Shown here piece by piece: positions 50,674 to 59,739 of a stretch of 64,000 nucleotides of DNA. The stretch lies in the NCBI RefSeq assembly GCF_963677845.1, contig NZ_OY782498.1, positions 1,681,518 to 1,745,517 on the forward strand. Direction: 5' to 3'. This DNA comes from an uncultured Pseudodesulfovibrio sp. Lineage in GTDB: Bacteria > Desulfobacterota > Desulfovibrionia > Desulfovibrionales > Desulfovibrionaceae. The first letter of the stretch is position 1. Each line of letters starts with the position of its first letter. Both the position numbers and the translations under genes were made by a program. The notes below the pieces were generated by a model. It was not told the origin of the DNA and did no database searches. It saw only the letters and a program-made list of their open reading frames with translations.

Positions 50674-53361
50674 ATGTTCCGAACATTATTATTGCTGGCC
50701 GGTCTAACCATGATCGCAACCGGCTGCCAAATTACACATATGAATAAAACACAGACTACCGACCTTTCGACAAGCCATAAGTCCACCCTATCCGCAACCA
50801 CACAGGGTGATACAAACATCGTCAAGCTCAAAAACGGAATGACTGTGCTCATCAAGGAAGATGACCGCTTCCCGCTGGTCAACGTCCGGCTGTATGTCCA
50901 CGCTGGCAGTGCTTACGAAACTCCTGAAATTGCAGGAATCAGCCACCAGCTGGAACATATGGTTTTTAAAGGGACGGAAAAACGCGGTCCCGGCGAAACA
51001 GCCCTTCAAATCGAATCTGCAGGCGGCATGCTCAATGCAGCTACAAGCTTCGACTACACTGTCTATTATGTAGAAGTACCTGACGACAAATGGGCACTCG
51101 GCATGGACGTCGTCACAGACATGGCATTCCATCCGGCCATTGATCCCGTTGAGCTTGAGAGTGAAAAAAAAGTAGTTCTTGAAGAGCTGGAACGCGGCGA
51201 AGATACCCCCAGCAGTAAGCTCTTTAAAACCCTACAGTCCATGATCTGGAAAGGTTCCTCATACGAATGGCCCATTATCGGCTATCGAGAGACCGTTCAA
51301 TCCTTCACACAAAAAGACATCAAAAAATATATTGCCGATCATTATCAGCCGCAGTCCATGCTTCTGGTCGTGACAGGCAAAGTGGACCCGGATCTGATTC
51401 TGGCTGAAGCCGACAAATTGCTCGGCTCTCTGGAAAACACCCGTTCTTTCACCCCGCCTGCGGCTATCGCTATCCCAGAAACAGGTTCCGGACCGCAGGT
51501 CGTCAAGATGAGCGGCAACTGGAACAAGGTTTACCTTGGAGCCGCCTTCCCCATTCCGCACGGTTCATCCGGAAAAATCGCCGGACTGGAATTGCTGTCG
51601 CAGCTTATGGGTGGAGACGACACTTCACGTCTATACAGAAAATTCAAATACGAAGAGCAGTTGGTTGACAGCATTTCGGTGTCACCTCTCTCTCTTGAAC
51701 GCGGCGGCATGATGTATATTCACGCCACTCTCGACGCAGACAAAGTCGATCAATTCTGGTCCGAACTTATGACCGAACTGGCAACTTTCGACCCCGCAGA
51801 ATTCACGGATCGCGAAATCGAACGTGCCAAGCTGAATCTTGAAGACTCTTTATTTCTGACCAAGGAAACACTGTCCGGTCTTGCCAGTAAAATCGGATAT
51901 TTCCAATTCTTTGAAAATGGAGAGCAAGCTGAAAAAAATTACCTCTTTGCGCTCAGTCAGGTCACTCGCGACGAAATGAAAAATGTCTATGACGAATTTA
52001 TCCGTCCCGACCAGTTATCTGTGGCTGTACTCGTGCCCGAAGGCAACGGCGTATCTGCAGAGAACTTGACGACCATTACCAATAAAGAATGGCCCGTAAA
52101 AGATGCGCTCAAGAAAAAGGCGGCTGTCAAACTGGCAGATGCCCCCACTGAAATCGCTCTGCCCGGCGGCAGCAAGCTTGTGCTCCTGCCCGACGAAACC
52201 CTTCCGTACACAGCCATGAGCATGTACTGGAGCGGTGGTGACGGCGAACTGACGCCTGATCAACAGGGACTCGCCTCCCTGACCTCCACGAGCCTGACGC
52301 GAGGCACCATGAAAATGACTGCCACTGAAATTCAGGATTTCCTATCCGACCACGCGGCCAACCTCGGTTCCACAGCAGGCCGTAACGTTTTTGCTGTTGA
52401 ATCCAAATTCCCTACTCGGTTCACCGACAAAATCTTGCCGCTCATCAGCGATACACTGACATCACCGGCTTTTGACGAAACCGAAGTGAACAGGGCCAAA
52501 CAGGATCAAATAGCAGGCATCAAACGCAGTGAAGATCAACCGATGGGTCTTGCTTTCCGGCATCTATTCCCCTTCTTGTACAAGACTGGTCCTTATGCCT
52601 TGTTGCATCAGGGAACACCTGAAGAAGTGGAAAGATTCACCAATTCGGATATCATTCGTTTCTGGAACAGGCAGTCCATGCAGCCTTTTACACTGGCTGT
52701 TTGCGGACAATACGATCAAGCGGCCATTGAAGCGTTCGCCACCAAGATAGCCAAGACTTTGACCGCACAGGACAAACCGTACGAATTCACAACACCTGAA
52801 TGGGGCAAGGACCGAGAAGTCACCATGCAACTGCCGGATCGCAATCAGTCACACATCCTGATGCTCTTCCCCACTCCCGGCAAAACTGACATGAAAACCT
52901 CTGCCGATTTCGAAATGCTCAAAACAGCTCTGTCCGGTCAGTCCGGTTTGCTGTTCCGGGATCTGCGAGACAAACAAGGACTCGCCTACACTGTCACATC
53001 CATGTTCTGGCAAAGCACAAACACCGGCTTCATCGCCCTGTACATCGGCACCAGCCCTGACAAGGTCGATCAATCAATGGCCGGATTTAAAACGGTGCTG
53101 GCAGACCTGGCAGCCACCCCGCTCCCGGAAGTAGAATTGGAACGCGCCAGGAACATCATTGTCGGCAACTACTATCAGGATCATCAATCCCTGATTTCAC
53201 GAAGCCGTCAAGCGGCCAGTCTCATGGCTCGCGGATTTGATCGAAACTATGAAGAAAAACTCATTGAACACGCCAAGAACGTCACACCGCAAGACATTCA
53301 GGAAGCGGTCAAAAAATTCATGACTGTGGACAAGGCATACATCATGAAGGTCACGCCATAG
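50674..53361 (+). CDS. M16-family zinc peptidase lipoprotein (two-domain, pitrilysin-like)
   Basis: 895 residues. The lipoprotein signal ends IATGC near residue 18. The first M16 domain has the inverted zinc motif H91-Q-L-E94-H95 in SHQLEHMVFKG and the downstream glutamate in VVLEELERG. The second half (from about residue 480) is a catalytically inactive M16 repeat, with SGQSGLLFRDLRDKQGLAYTV near its end. It probably degrades short or unfolded peptides in the periplasm, attached to the outer membrane. Start ATG follows CGGAG. Single-gene unit ended by a terminator at 53388. Confidence 0.92.
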   Translation: MFRTLLLLAGLTMIATGCQITHMNKTQTTDLSTSHKSTLSATTQGDTNIVKLKNGMTVLIKEDDRFPLVNVRLYVHAGSAYETPEIAGISHQLEHMVFKGTEKRGPGETALQIESAGGMLNAATSFDYTVYYVEVPDDKWALGMDVVTDMAFHPAIDPVELESEKKVVLEELERGEDTPSSKLFKTLQSMIWKGSSYEWPIIGYRETVQSFTQKDIKKYIADHYQPQSMLLVVTGKVDPDLILAEADKLLGSLENTRSFTPPAAIAIPETGSGPQVVKMSGNWNKVYLGAAFPIPHGSSGKIAGLELLSQLMGGDDTSRLYRKFKYEEQLVDSISVSPLSLERGGMMYIHATLDADKVDQFWSELMTELATFDPAEFTDREIERAKLNLEDSLFLTKETLSGLASKIGYFQFFENGEQAEKNYLFALSQVTRDEMKNVYDEFIRPDQLSVAVLVPEGNGVSAENLTTITNKEWPVKDALKKKAAVKLADAPTEIALPGGSKLVLLPDETLPYTAMSMYWSGGDGELTPDQQGLASLTSTSLTRGTMKMTATEIQDFLSDHAANLGSTAGRNVFAVESKFPTRFTDKILPLISDTLTSPAFDETEVNRAKQDQIAGIKRSEDQPMGLAFRHLFPFLYKTGPYALLHQGTPEEVERFTNSDIIRFWNRQSMQPFTLAVCGQYDQAAIEAFATKIAKTLTAQDKPYEFTTPEWGKDREVTMQLPDRNQSHILMLFPTPGKTDMKTSADFEMLKTALSGQSGLLFRDLRDKQGLAYTVTSMFWQSTNTGFIALYIGTSPDKVDQSMAGFKTVLADLAATPLPEVELERARNIIVGNYYQDHQSLISRSRQAASLMARGFDRNYEEKLIEHAKNVTPQDIQEAVKKFMTVDKAYIMKVTP

Positions 53362-53387
53362 CGTCATAGACCTCAAGTTGAAACAAC

Positions 53388-53416
53388 AAGGCCGGGAGGA
53401 GACTCCCGGCCTTTAC
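53388..53416 (+). terminator. Rho-independent terminator after the M16 peptidase
   Basis: AAGGCCGGGAG pairs with CTCCCGGCCTT around GAGA, then TTAC. Strong stem, short T-run. Confidence 0.82.
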
Positions 53417-53500
53417 ATTTCTGAACACTTGCCCATATCCCCTTTTCCGCGCTACATATCTTCAAGCAATACAACGACCAAATTCAAGGGGACTCTATAT

Positions 53501-53839
53501 ATGTCACTCATTTTCGGCTCGCAAAAAAGACAAAATATCGCCAGAGAAGACGTCAAAGTCGACCAACGCATGAAGCTCGCCAAAGACATGTACATGGCGG
53601 GAAAAATAAAAATCATGACCACCGAAGCCATTCCGGGACGAGAAATCCTGTCCGCCTTCGGCCTGATCGTCTGCCGCAGCTACGTATTCGACAATGCCTT
53701 TTACGGCCTCATGGCTCAAGCCATTGACGTGAACGCCGATGCCATCGTCGGCTACCGCGAAACAGTGTCATTCCATCCTGAAGGCGATAAGTACTACTCT
53801 TGTTACGGCACAGCTGTACGTATGAAAAAAGTCAAATAG
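53501..53839 (+). CDS. YbjQ/UPF0145 family heavy-metal-binding-domain protein
   Basis: 112 residues. The core MTTEAIPGREILSAFGLIVCRSYV (about 33-56) and ANADAIVGYR-type pattern DVNADAIVGYRETVSF match the YbjQ (DUF74) family, small cytoplasmic oligomers of unknown role. The start ATG 53501 has CAAGGGGA ahead and is preferred to an upstream in-frame start that would read into the terminator. Three bases separate it from the next gene. Confidence 0.78.
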   Translation: MSLIFGSQKRQNIAREDVKVDQRMKLAKDMYMAGKIKIMTTEAIPGREILSAFGLIVCRSYVFDNAFYGLMAQAIDVNADAIVGYRETVSFHPEGDKYYSCYGTAVRMKKVK

Positions 53840-53842
53840 TCC

Positions 53843-54451
53843 ATGGACAACGAAAGCCCCTTTTCTCGATATTTCCCGCACGGACTCGCCGCGGCCTTCA
53901 CTTTGCTCTGGGGAATTCTCGCGATCAATCCGGTAATGCGTGATGTCTGGTGGGCAGAAAATCTGCCGATCATTATTGTTTTTCTACTCTTGATCGTGAC
54001 CTTCAAAATCTTCCGATTCTCCAATCTTGCATACGCACTGATGGCCTGTTGGCTCATCCTGCATACCATTGGCGGGCATTACACCTTTGCCAACGTGCCT
54101 TTTGATTTCATCACGGATTTCTTCGAATTCGAGCGCAATCATTTTGACCGATTGGGACATTATTCAATCGGCTTCTACGCATTTCCCATAGCAGAATTTC
54201 TGACCCGCAAACGACTGGCGAAACCTGTCGTAGTCTATTTGTTCAGCCTGTTCGCCATCATGGCACTGGCCGCAGGATATGAAATCATCGAATGGTGGTA
54301 CGCCGTCATTGCTGGCGGAGATGCCGGAATCGAATTTCTCGGATCACAGGGTGACATATGGGATGCCCAGACAGACATGCTCGCGGACACCCTCGGTGCC
54401 GTAACCACACTCATTCTGTTCAAATTCTCAGGAATCCGGGCTGACAATTAA
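53843..54451 (+). CDS. DUF2238 (YjdF-like) integral membrane protein
   Basis: 202 residues with about six membrane helices. HYTFANVPFD and FFEFERNHFDRLGHYSIGFYAFPIAEFL in the centre, then IEWWYAVIAGGDAGIEFLGSQGDIWDAQTDM near the end, are characteristic of DUF2238 proteins, which keep conserved acidic and His residues in the membrane. Function is unknown. It follows the YbjQ-like gene by three bases and overlaps the convergent chorismate synthase gene by four bases. Confidence 0.8.
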   Translation: MDNESPFSRYFPHGLAAAFTLLWGILAINPVMRDVWWAENLPIIIVFLLLIVTFKIFRFSNLAYALMACWLILHTIGGHYTFANVPFDFITDFFEFERNHFDRLGHYSIGFYAFPIAEFLTRKRLAKPVVVYLFSLFAIMALAAGYEIIEWWYAVIAGGDAGIEFLGSQGDIWDAQTDMLADTLGAVTTLILFKFSGIRADN

Positions 54452-55512
54452 TCCCGTACGCCCAACCTTCTATCCAACAGCAACATATCCGCAATGGTCA
54501 TAGCCATCATGGCCTTGAGTACAGGATTGATGCGCGGGATAGCCGCTATATCGTGCCTACCGCCAATAGTGATGGACGTTGCCGTTCCATCGGTGGTGAC
54601 AGTACTCTGCTCCTGCGAAATAGACGGAATCGGCTTGATGAATGCCCGCGCCACAATATCCTGACCGGATGAAATACCACCAAGAATACCACCTGCATTA
54701 TTGGACAAAAAACCATCAGGCCCTATGGGGTCATTGTTGAGACTCCCCAGTGAGCAGGACGCATTCATACCGGAACCAATTTCCACACCTTTGACCGCCC
54801 CCACAGACATAAGGGCATAGGCAAGTCGTGCATCCAGTTTGTCGAACACTGGCTCCCCGAGTCCGGCAGGAACTGATGTAGCCCGAACTTCCACCACGCC
54901 ACCCAAGGTATCACCCTGAGACTTTACGTCTTTCACCCGATCATTCCAGACATCAACAATATCAGGGTCAGGACTAAAGTAGGGACGATCCTGTGCACCT
55001 TCAAAATCATACGCATTCACAGGGATACCGCCCAACTCCACGGTATAGGCATAAATGGCAATACCTTCGCTTCGCAGAAGCTCTTGGGCAATGGCTCCTC
55101 CGGCAACACGAGAGACTGTCTCACGCCCCGACGAACGACCGCCTCCGCGATAATCACGAAAACCATACTTGGCAGTGAATGAATAATCAGCATGACCGGG
55201 CCGAAAAACATCCTTGATTTTTGAGTAGTCATGCGAACGTTGGTCTGTATTGGGAATAGTAAACCCGATGGATGTCCCCGTTGTTCTGCCTTCAAATACA
55301 CCGGACAGAATCTTGACTTTATCGGCTTCCTTGCGTGCGGTGGAAGCCAGTCCACCCTGCCCCGGCCTGCGTTTATCAAGCTCCTGTTGAATCATGGACT
55401 CATCAAGGAGAATTCCTGCGGGGCAACCGTCAACCACGCCCCCAAGCCCGGGACCATGGGATTCTCCAAAAGTGATCAGTTGGAAAAGATTGCCAAATGT
55501 ATTGCCGCTCAT
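54448..55512 (-). CDS. aroC: Chorismate synthase
   Basis: 354 residues. Family signatures are GESHGPGLG near the N-terminus, RPGHADYSFTAKYGFRDYRGGGRSSGRETVSRVA across residues about 105-138 and the C-terminal RHDIAAIPRINPVLKAM. It makes chorismate from EPSP using reduced FMN, the branch-point to Phe, Tyr and Trp. I use ATG 55512 because AGGGA sits six bases ahead, overlapping the alternative GTG at 55518. It is the last gene of a four-gene minus-strand run with ktrA, ktrB and aroK. The pathway is fed by the DhnA-type synthase at 18.3 kb. Confidence 0.95.
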   Translation of the reverse strand: MSGNTFGNLFQLITFGESHGPGLGGVVDGCPAGILLDESMIQQELDKRRPGQGGLASTARKEADKVKILSGVFEGRTTGTSIGFTIPNTDQRSHDYSKIKDVFRPGHADYSFTAKYGFRDYRGGGRSSGRETVSRVAGGAIAQELLRSEGIAIYAYTVELGGIPVNAYDFEGAQDRPYFSPDPDIVDVWNDRVKDVKSQGDTLGGVVEVRATSVPAGLGEPVFDKLDARLAYALMSVGAVKGVEIGSGMNASCSLGSLNNDPIGPDGFLSNNAGGILGGISSGQDIVARAFIKPIPSISQEQSTVTTDGTATSITIGGRHDIAAIPRINPVLKAMMAMTIADMLLLDRRLGVRD

Positions 55513-55521
55513 ATTCACTCC

Positions 55522-56181
55522 CTAAAATTTATCGACTTGAATGATGTCTTCTGTCTTTCCAAGCAGGACCAGTACATCGCCTTTTTCCAGTACCCGATTT
55601 GCCTGCGGGACAAAACGGAACTCTGATTCACCGGAATGGCGAAAAGCAATAACCTGCACCTGATAAGCATTAGTTAAGTCTAATTCTCTCAAGGTCTTTC
55701 CAGTCCAGTCATCTACTACGACCTCACGAGTCGCTACATCATTGCCAAGTCCAAAATATTCATGCAATCCCGGCACTGCCAACCGATGCGCCAATTGAAA
55801 TGCCACAAAAGCCTCAGGAAAAACCACGAATGGCACGCCGAGTTTGTACAACACCCGTTCGTGTTCCTGGCTAAAAGCCTTGACCCATATGTTTTTCACA
55901 CCAATGGTTTGCAGATTCAACACCACCAAAATACTCGCTTCCATGGAGTCGCCAGTGGACACGATGACCTTTTCAAGATCTTGAAATCCAATCTGGCTGA
56001 GCGTCTTTTCATCCGTGGCATCCGCTTCATAAACCTGAGCTAGTGTATCCTGCGCCCGACGGACATTTTCTGCATCATTGTCAACACCGACCACGTTTTG
56101 TCCAAGGTCGGTCAAAGCCTTTGCTAATGCGAATCCGAACTTGCCAAGTCCTATGACGCCGACTTCATTATTACCCGCCAT
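55522..56181 (-). CDS. ktrA: Potassium uptake regulatory subunit (TrkA/KtrA, RCK)
   Basis: 219 residues: an N-terminal RCK_N Rossmann domain (VIGLGKFGFALAKALTDLGQNVVGVDND) and a C-terminal RCK_C/TrkA_C domain (residues about 140-219). A single RCK unit is the KtrA form, unlike the doubled Trk type of E. coli. It gates the membrane subunit in response to nucleotides, ATP/ADP or NADH in relatives. Start ATG 56181 has AAGGAGA ahead. It lies 17 bases downstream of the membrane subunit gene. Confidence 0.88.
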   Translation of the reverse strand: MAGNNEVGVIGLGKFGFALAKALTDLGQNVVGVDNDAENVRRAQDTLAQVYEADATDEKTLSQIGFQDLEKVIVSTGDSMEASILVVLNLQTIGVKNIWVKAFSQEHERVLYKLGVPFVVFPEAFVAFQLAHRLAVPGLHEYFGLGNDVATREVVVDDWTGKTLRELDLTNAYQVQVIAFRHSGESEFRFVPQANRVLEKGDVLVLLGKTEDIIQVDKF

Positions 56182-56198
56182 GATCTTCTCCTTAAATT

Positions 56199-57563
56199 CT
56201 ATCCAAACGGCAAATTTGAAGTAGGCACCTTGTACCGCCGTTCAGTCTGCCAGCTCTGAAGAGCCGACAACAGCCAAACTGGTCCCAGTCGCCCGACAAA
56301 CATAAGTATGATAACCGTCACTTTTTCCACATCATCAAGCAAGGGAGTCAGGCCGGTTGAAAGTCCTACCGTACCAAAAGCGGAAACGGTCTCAAACATA
56401 TTAAGAATAAATTCTTCACGCGCCATGAGGTACGAGCTGTCCCCGCTCTCAAGAGCCGTCAACACCATGGTCCCGACAGCAACTAAAATAAATGTCATGG
56501 TGGTTAACGAGATAACCTTATTCAACGCGCCCTGCGTCAATGCAAAACGCCCCAACTGGACTTGTTCTCGCCCACGAAACTGCGCCCAGACAAATCCACA
56601 CAAAGCCCGAAATGTCGTAGTCTTGATGCCACCAGCGCACGACCCGGGGGAACCGCCAATGAGCATAAGCAGCATCATGAAAACCAACGAAACATTGGCC
56701 ATACTCCCGATATCAACAGTGTTGAAACCGGCAGTTCGACAGGTCACAGACTGAAAAAGTGCGGTCCACAGATGTTCCGACAAACCTGCTGGGGCATTCC
56801 CGGCAGCGCCTTCGGCAAAATAAATAACCACTGCGCCAACCACCACCAAAAACAGGGACGTACTCAGTACAACGGATGAATGCCAACTCAACTTCGGCAT
56901 GGCCTGACGTTTTCGCACTAGCCGAATAGCCAGCTTCCGCAAATACGACGCACAATCAATCAGCACGTAGAACCCCAAACCACCGGCGGTAATGAGTATC
57001 ATGAAGACCGAATTCACCCCGCCATGCCCAGCCCAGTGTGTCAGACTATCTGAATACAAAGAAAAACCGGCATTACAAAAAGCCGAAATAGAATGAAAAA
57101 TCGCTGAATAAGGAGCAAACCCCACCGGGTCCATAAGCCAGAGTGCCACAGCACCGGCTCCTTCAAAGAAAAATGTCCACAACACAACTCGCGCCAAAAA
57201 TTTCGGTAGGCTGAAGGAAGGATCACGCAACAAACTCTGTCCCACGGCGATACGATCATTCAGCGATACATGCTTGCCAAGCAAATGGATAATGAGCGTG
57301 GTAAAAGTCATGATCCCCAGACCGCCGAGTTGGATAAGCACCAACAACACATCCAACCCAAAGGTAGAGAAATACGAACCAGTATCGACCACAGCCAAAC
57401 CAGTGACGCACATGGCGGACGTTGCAGTAAAAAGCGCATCCACAAAAGAAAGCGGACCGCCGGGATGACTTGCGTCAAGATGCAGGATGAATGCGCCGAT
57501 CAGAATGGTTCCGCCAAAGAACCAGACAGGCAGCCAATATGGAGAAAATAATTTAGCGCGCAT
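56199..57563 (-). CDS. ktrB: Potassium uptake membrane subunit (TrkH/KtrB)
   Basis: 454 residues from ATG 57563, about eight to ten helices in four MPM repeats. The first filter loop is FTATSAMCVTGLAVVDTG near residue 47. Further loops are at SISAFCNAGFSL and QSVTCRTAGFNTVD. It forms the ion-conducting dimer of the Ktr/Trk system with the RCK subunit encoded next. Clear Shine-Dalgarno sequence not seen. It follows aroK by about 45 bases, so probably shares a transcript. Confidence 0.9.
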   Translation of the reverse strand: MRAKLFSPYWLPVWFFGGTILIGAFILHLDASHPGGPLSFVDALFTATSAMCVTGLAVVDTGSYFSTFGLDVLLVLIQLGGLGIMTFTTLIIHLLGKHVSLNDRIAVGQSLLRDPSFSLPKFLARVVLWTFFFEGAGAVALWLMDPVGFAPYSAIFHSISAFCNAGFSLYSDSLTHWAGHGGVNSVFMILITAGGLGFYVLIDCASYLRKLAIRLVRKRQAMPKLSWHSSVVLSTSLFLVVVGAVVIYFAEGAAGNAPAGLSEHLWTALFQSVTCRTAGFNTVDIGSMANVSLVFMMLLMLIGGSPGSCAGGIKTTTFRALCGFVWAQFRGREQVQLGRFALTQGALNKVISLTTMTFILVAVGTMVLTALESGDSSYLMAREEFILNMFETVSAFGTVGLSTGLTPLLDDVEKVTVIILMFVGRLGPVWLLSALQSWQTERRYKVPTSNLPFG

Positions 57564-57608
57564 GAGCAATCACATTTATATGCCTGTCAGCATATCCTGT
57601 CAAAACTG

Positions 57609-58130
57609 TCAGGAAAGTCGTTCAAGCTCACGAAGGACCTGGTCGACCACATCATCAAGGCTCTCACCACTGACCACAATATCAGCACATCCCTCATACA
57701 ACGGAGCGCGTTCAAGCAGAACTTCACGAACTTCATCGGCCACAGATTTCCCCGTCAGGGATGGACGCTGTTTTTCATTGGGATCATTCATCAACCGACG
57801 CGCCAATTCTTCAGGAGCGGTCTTAAGATATATGGTAATACCGCCATGCAAAACAGCACGGTTCTCTTTTCGCAGGACAATGCCACCGCCACAGCCTATG
57901 ACACGCCCACCAGGCATGGCTTCACGGAGCAACGCCTCGCTCTCTCGTTCCCGAAAAGCATCCCAGCCATGACGCTCTACATATTCCGCGATTTCTACGC
58001 CTACGGTTTGCACCAAAACCTGATCCGTATCCACAAAATCAATACCGAGACGATCCGCAAACAACCGTCCGACACTCGTCTTGCCACACGCTCGCGGGCC
58101 AATAAGAAATATATTCTGCTGTAGTTCCAT
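57609..58130 (-). CDS. aroK: Shikimate kinase
   Basis: 173 residues. Walker A LIGPRACGKTSVGR is near residue 9, DTDQ near 33, and the substrate arginine and RMPGGRVIGCGGGIVL near 75-90 give the shikimate kinase lid and core. It phosphorylates shikimate with ATP, two steps before chorismate synthase. An upstream in-frame extension is rejected because homologues start near MELQQNIFLIG. The ATG 58130 lacks a strong Shine-Dalgarno sequence. It heads the aroK-ktrB-ktrA-aroC run. Confidence 0.92.
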   Translation of the reverse strand: MELQQNIFLIGPRACGKTSVGRLFADRLGIDFVDTDQVLVQTVGVEIAEYVERHGWDAFRERESEALLREAMPGGRVIGCGGGIVLRKENRAVLHGGITIYLKTAPEELARRLMNDPNEKQRPSLTGKSVADEVREVLLERAPLYEGCADIVVSGESLDDVVDQVLRELERLS

Positions 58131-58253
58131 GCTTGGGACCGTAGTGGAAAAAGCCGCAGGCTTCAATCTTTCAAGCGCATTACATATTTTCCAATTCAAC
58201 CAATTACTGATAGGCTTCGACCACTCACACGATATCCATGAAGAGAGGCGTAT

Positions 58254-59267
58254 ATGAAAACTGCTATTTTCGGATTTTCCGGCTCAGGCAAAACAGATCT
58301 TTTCGCGGCTCTGGCAGGCCCAGACGCTGCCGCCGCAGGCAACAGGGCCATGATCAAAGTTCCAGACGCCCGCCTTGACCCGTTGATTCAGCTCTTCAAC
58401 CCTAAAAAGATCACCTACAGTGAAATTGAGTACCTCGATATCCCCGGCGGGGGAGGCAAAGGAACCGGGCTCGGTGACCGCGTACTCAATGAAGTACGGC
58501 CTTACGATTGTCTTATTGGCGTTCTGGATGCCTTCTCCGGCATGAACGACCCCAAACAACAATGGCAAGCAATCGAGGCCGACATGATGGTCACCGATAT
58601 GGCTGTCATCGAAAAAAGACTGGAAAAGCTTGAAGCCGACAGCAAAAAAAACAAGGCATTGGTTGACCCCAAGGAACAGGAAGCACTTCAACGAGCACTG
58701 GCCCTGCTGGAAGAAGAAAAACCACTCAGAACCGACGAGGAAGTCTCCACCCTGCCAGAACTCAAGGGGTACAAATTTCTGTCTGCCCGCCCAATACTTT
58801 ATGCGTGGAACTGTCCTGAAGGCGAAGAAGCTCGTATCGAGTTGCCCGAAGATACCACTGGCATGACCCATATTGCAGTGGCAGCCAAACTCGAACGTGA
58901 ACTTGCTGAAATCGATGATCCCGAAGAAAAGGCCATGTTCCTGCAAGACCTCGGCATCTCAGAATCGGCATTGGATAAAGTCATCAGCAAAACATATCAG
59001 CTGCTCGGACTCATTTCCTTTCTGACTGCTGGCGAAGATGAGTGCCGCGCATGGCCTGTCCGCGTCGGTTCCACTGCACCTCAAGCAGCCGGTGTCATCC
59101 ATACTGACTTCGAAAAAGGATTCATCCGTGCCGAAGTTATTGGTTATGATGACTTCCTGGTGTTTGGTGATTTCAAAAAAGTCAAAGATGCAGGCAAAGC
59201 TCGGTTGGAAGGTAAAGAATACATCGTTAAAGATGCAGATATCATTGAGTTTCGATTCAATGTGTAG
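58254..59267 (+). CDS. YchF/OBG-like ATPase paralogue (DUF933)
   Basis: 337 residues, slightly shorter than the usual 363. P-loop GFSGSGKTD (residues 7-15) departs from the canonical YchF GLPNVGKST, the switch II element reads DIPGGGGKG, and the ATP-specificity NxxE motif is present as WNCPEG near residue 187. The C-terminal TGS-like DUF933 domain (APQAAGVIHTDFEKGFIRAEVIGYDD and LEGKEYIVKDADIIEFRFNV) is intact. It is probably a ribosome-associated or stress-linked ATPase, and the altered P-loop suggests a second, divergent paralogue beside the housekeeping YchF. Start has GAGAGG ahead. Confidence 0.85.
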   Translation: MKTAIFGFSGSGKTDLFAALAGPDAAAAGNRAMIKVPDARLDPLIQLFNPKKITYSEIEYLDIPGGGGKGTGLGDRVLNEVRPYDCLIGVLDAFSGMNDPKQQWQAIEADMMVTDMAVIEKRLEKLEADSKKNKALVDPKEQEALQRALALLEEEKPLRTDEEVSTLPELKGYKFLSARPILYAWNCPEGEEARIELPEDTTGMTHIAVAAKLERELAEIDDPEEKAMFLQDLGISESALDKVISKTYQLLGLISFLTAGEDECRAWPVRVGSTAPQAAGVIHTDFEKGFIRAEVIGYDDFLVFGDFKKVKDAGKARLEGKEYIVKDADIIEFRFNV

Positions 59268-59428
59268 AAGAGGTATCATCTTTTGGTAGAATCTTCCGAT
59301 AAATTCTACCCCAGCGACTCAAAGGGTATACCTTTGAAAATCATTCTATCGCCTTCAATGAAATAAAAAGACACTGCAATGCAACTTTTTTTGTTGCCAA
59401 ATCGATAAGTAGTAATTATTATTGATTC

Positions 59429-59647
59429 ATGACAAACGAAAACACTTGCACAAAGCACCGCGAAATTGGAATCGAGTTAGGCGATTGCCGCCTGTGTCAG
59501 GGGTGTATCGAAATGAACCCGGATGTCTTTGAATGGGACGAGAATCTTGACATGCCGTATGTCTGTCGCTCCAAGGTGACAGAAGAAGAGGTTCGGGACA
59601 TCATGAATTCATGCCCTGAAGGCTGTATCGTCTTTGTGGATTGCTAA
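59429..59647 (+). CDS. Small [4Fe-4S] ferredoxin-like protein
   Basis: 72 residues. C20, C23, C26 (CRLCQGC) and C62 in SCPEGC give one classical [4Fe-4S] cluster, with extra cysteines C46 and C66 near. This is the single-cluster ferredoxin layout of sulfate reducers, in place of a two-cluster one. Electron transfer in the cytoplasm is likely, partner unknown. The Shine-Dalgarno sequence is weak, and the gene ends with a bidirectional terminator. Confidence 0.82.
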   Translation: MTNENTCTKHREIGIELGDCRLCQGCIEMNPDVFEWDENLDMPYVCRSKVTEEEVRDIMNSCPEGCIVFVDC

Positions 59648-59672
59648 TCATAAAGCATAATTCCTAAAAAAG

Positions 59673-59700
59673 GATAGCCGGGAATTTTCCCGGCTATCTT
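59673..59700. terminator. Bidirectional terminator hairpin
   Basis: GATAGCCGGGAA pairs with TTCCCGGCTATC around a two-base loop, between the convergent ferredoxin and HsdR-N-like genes. Confidence 0.8.
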
Positions 59701-59739
59701 ACGTTTATAGCAACCATCATTTTCATATACAAACGACAA

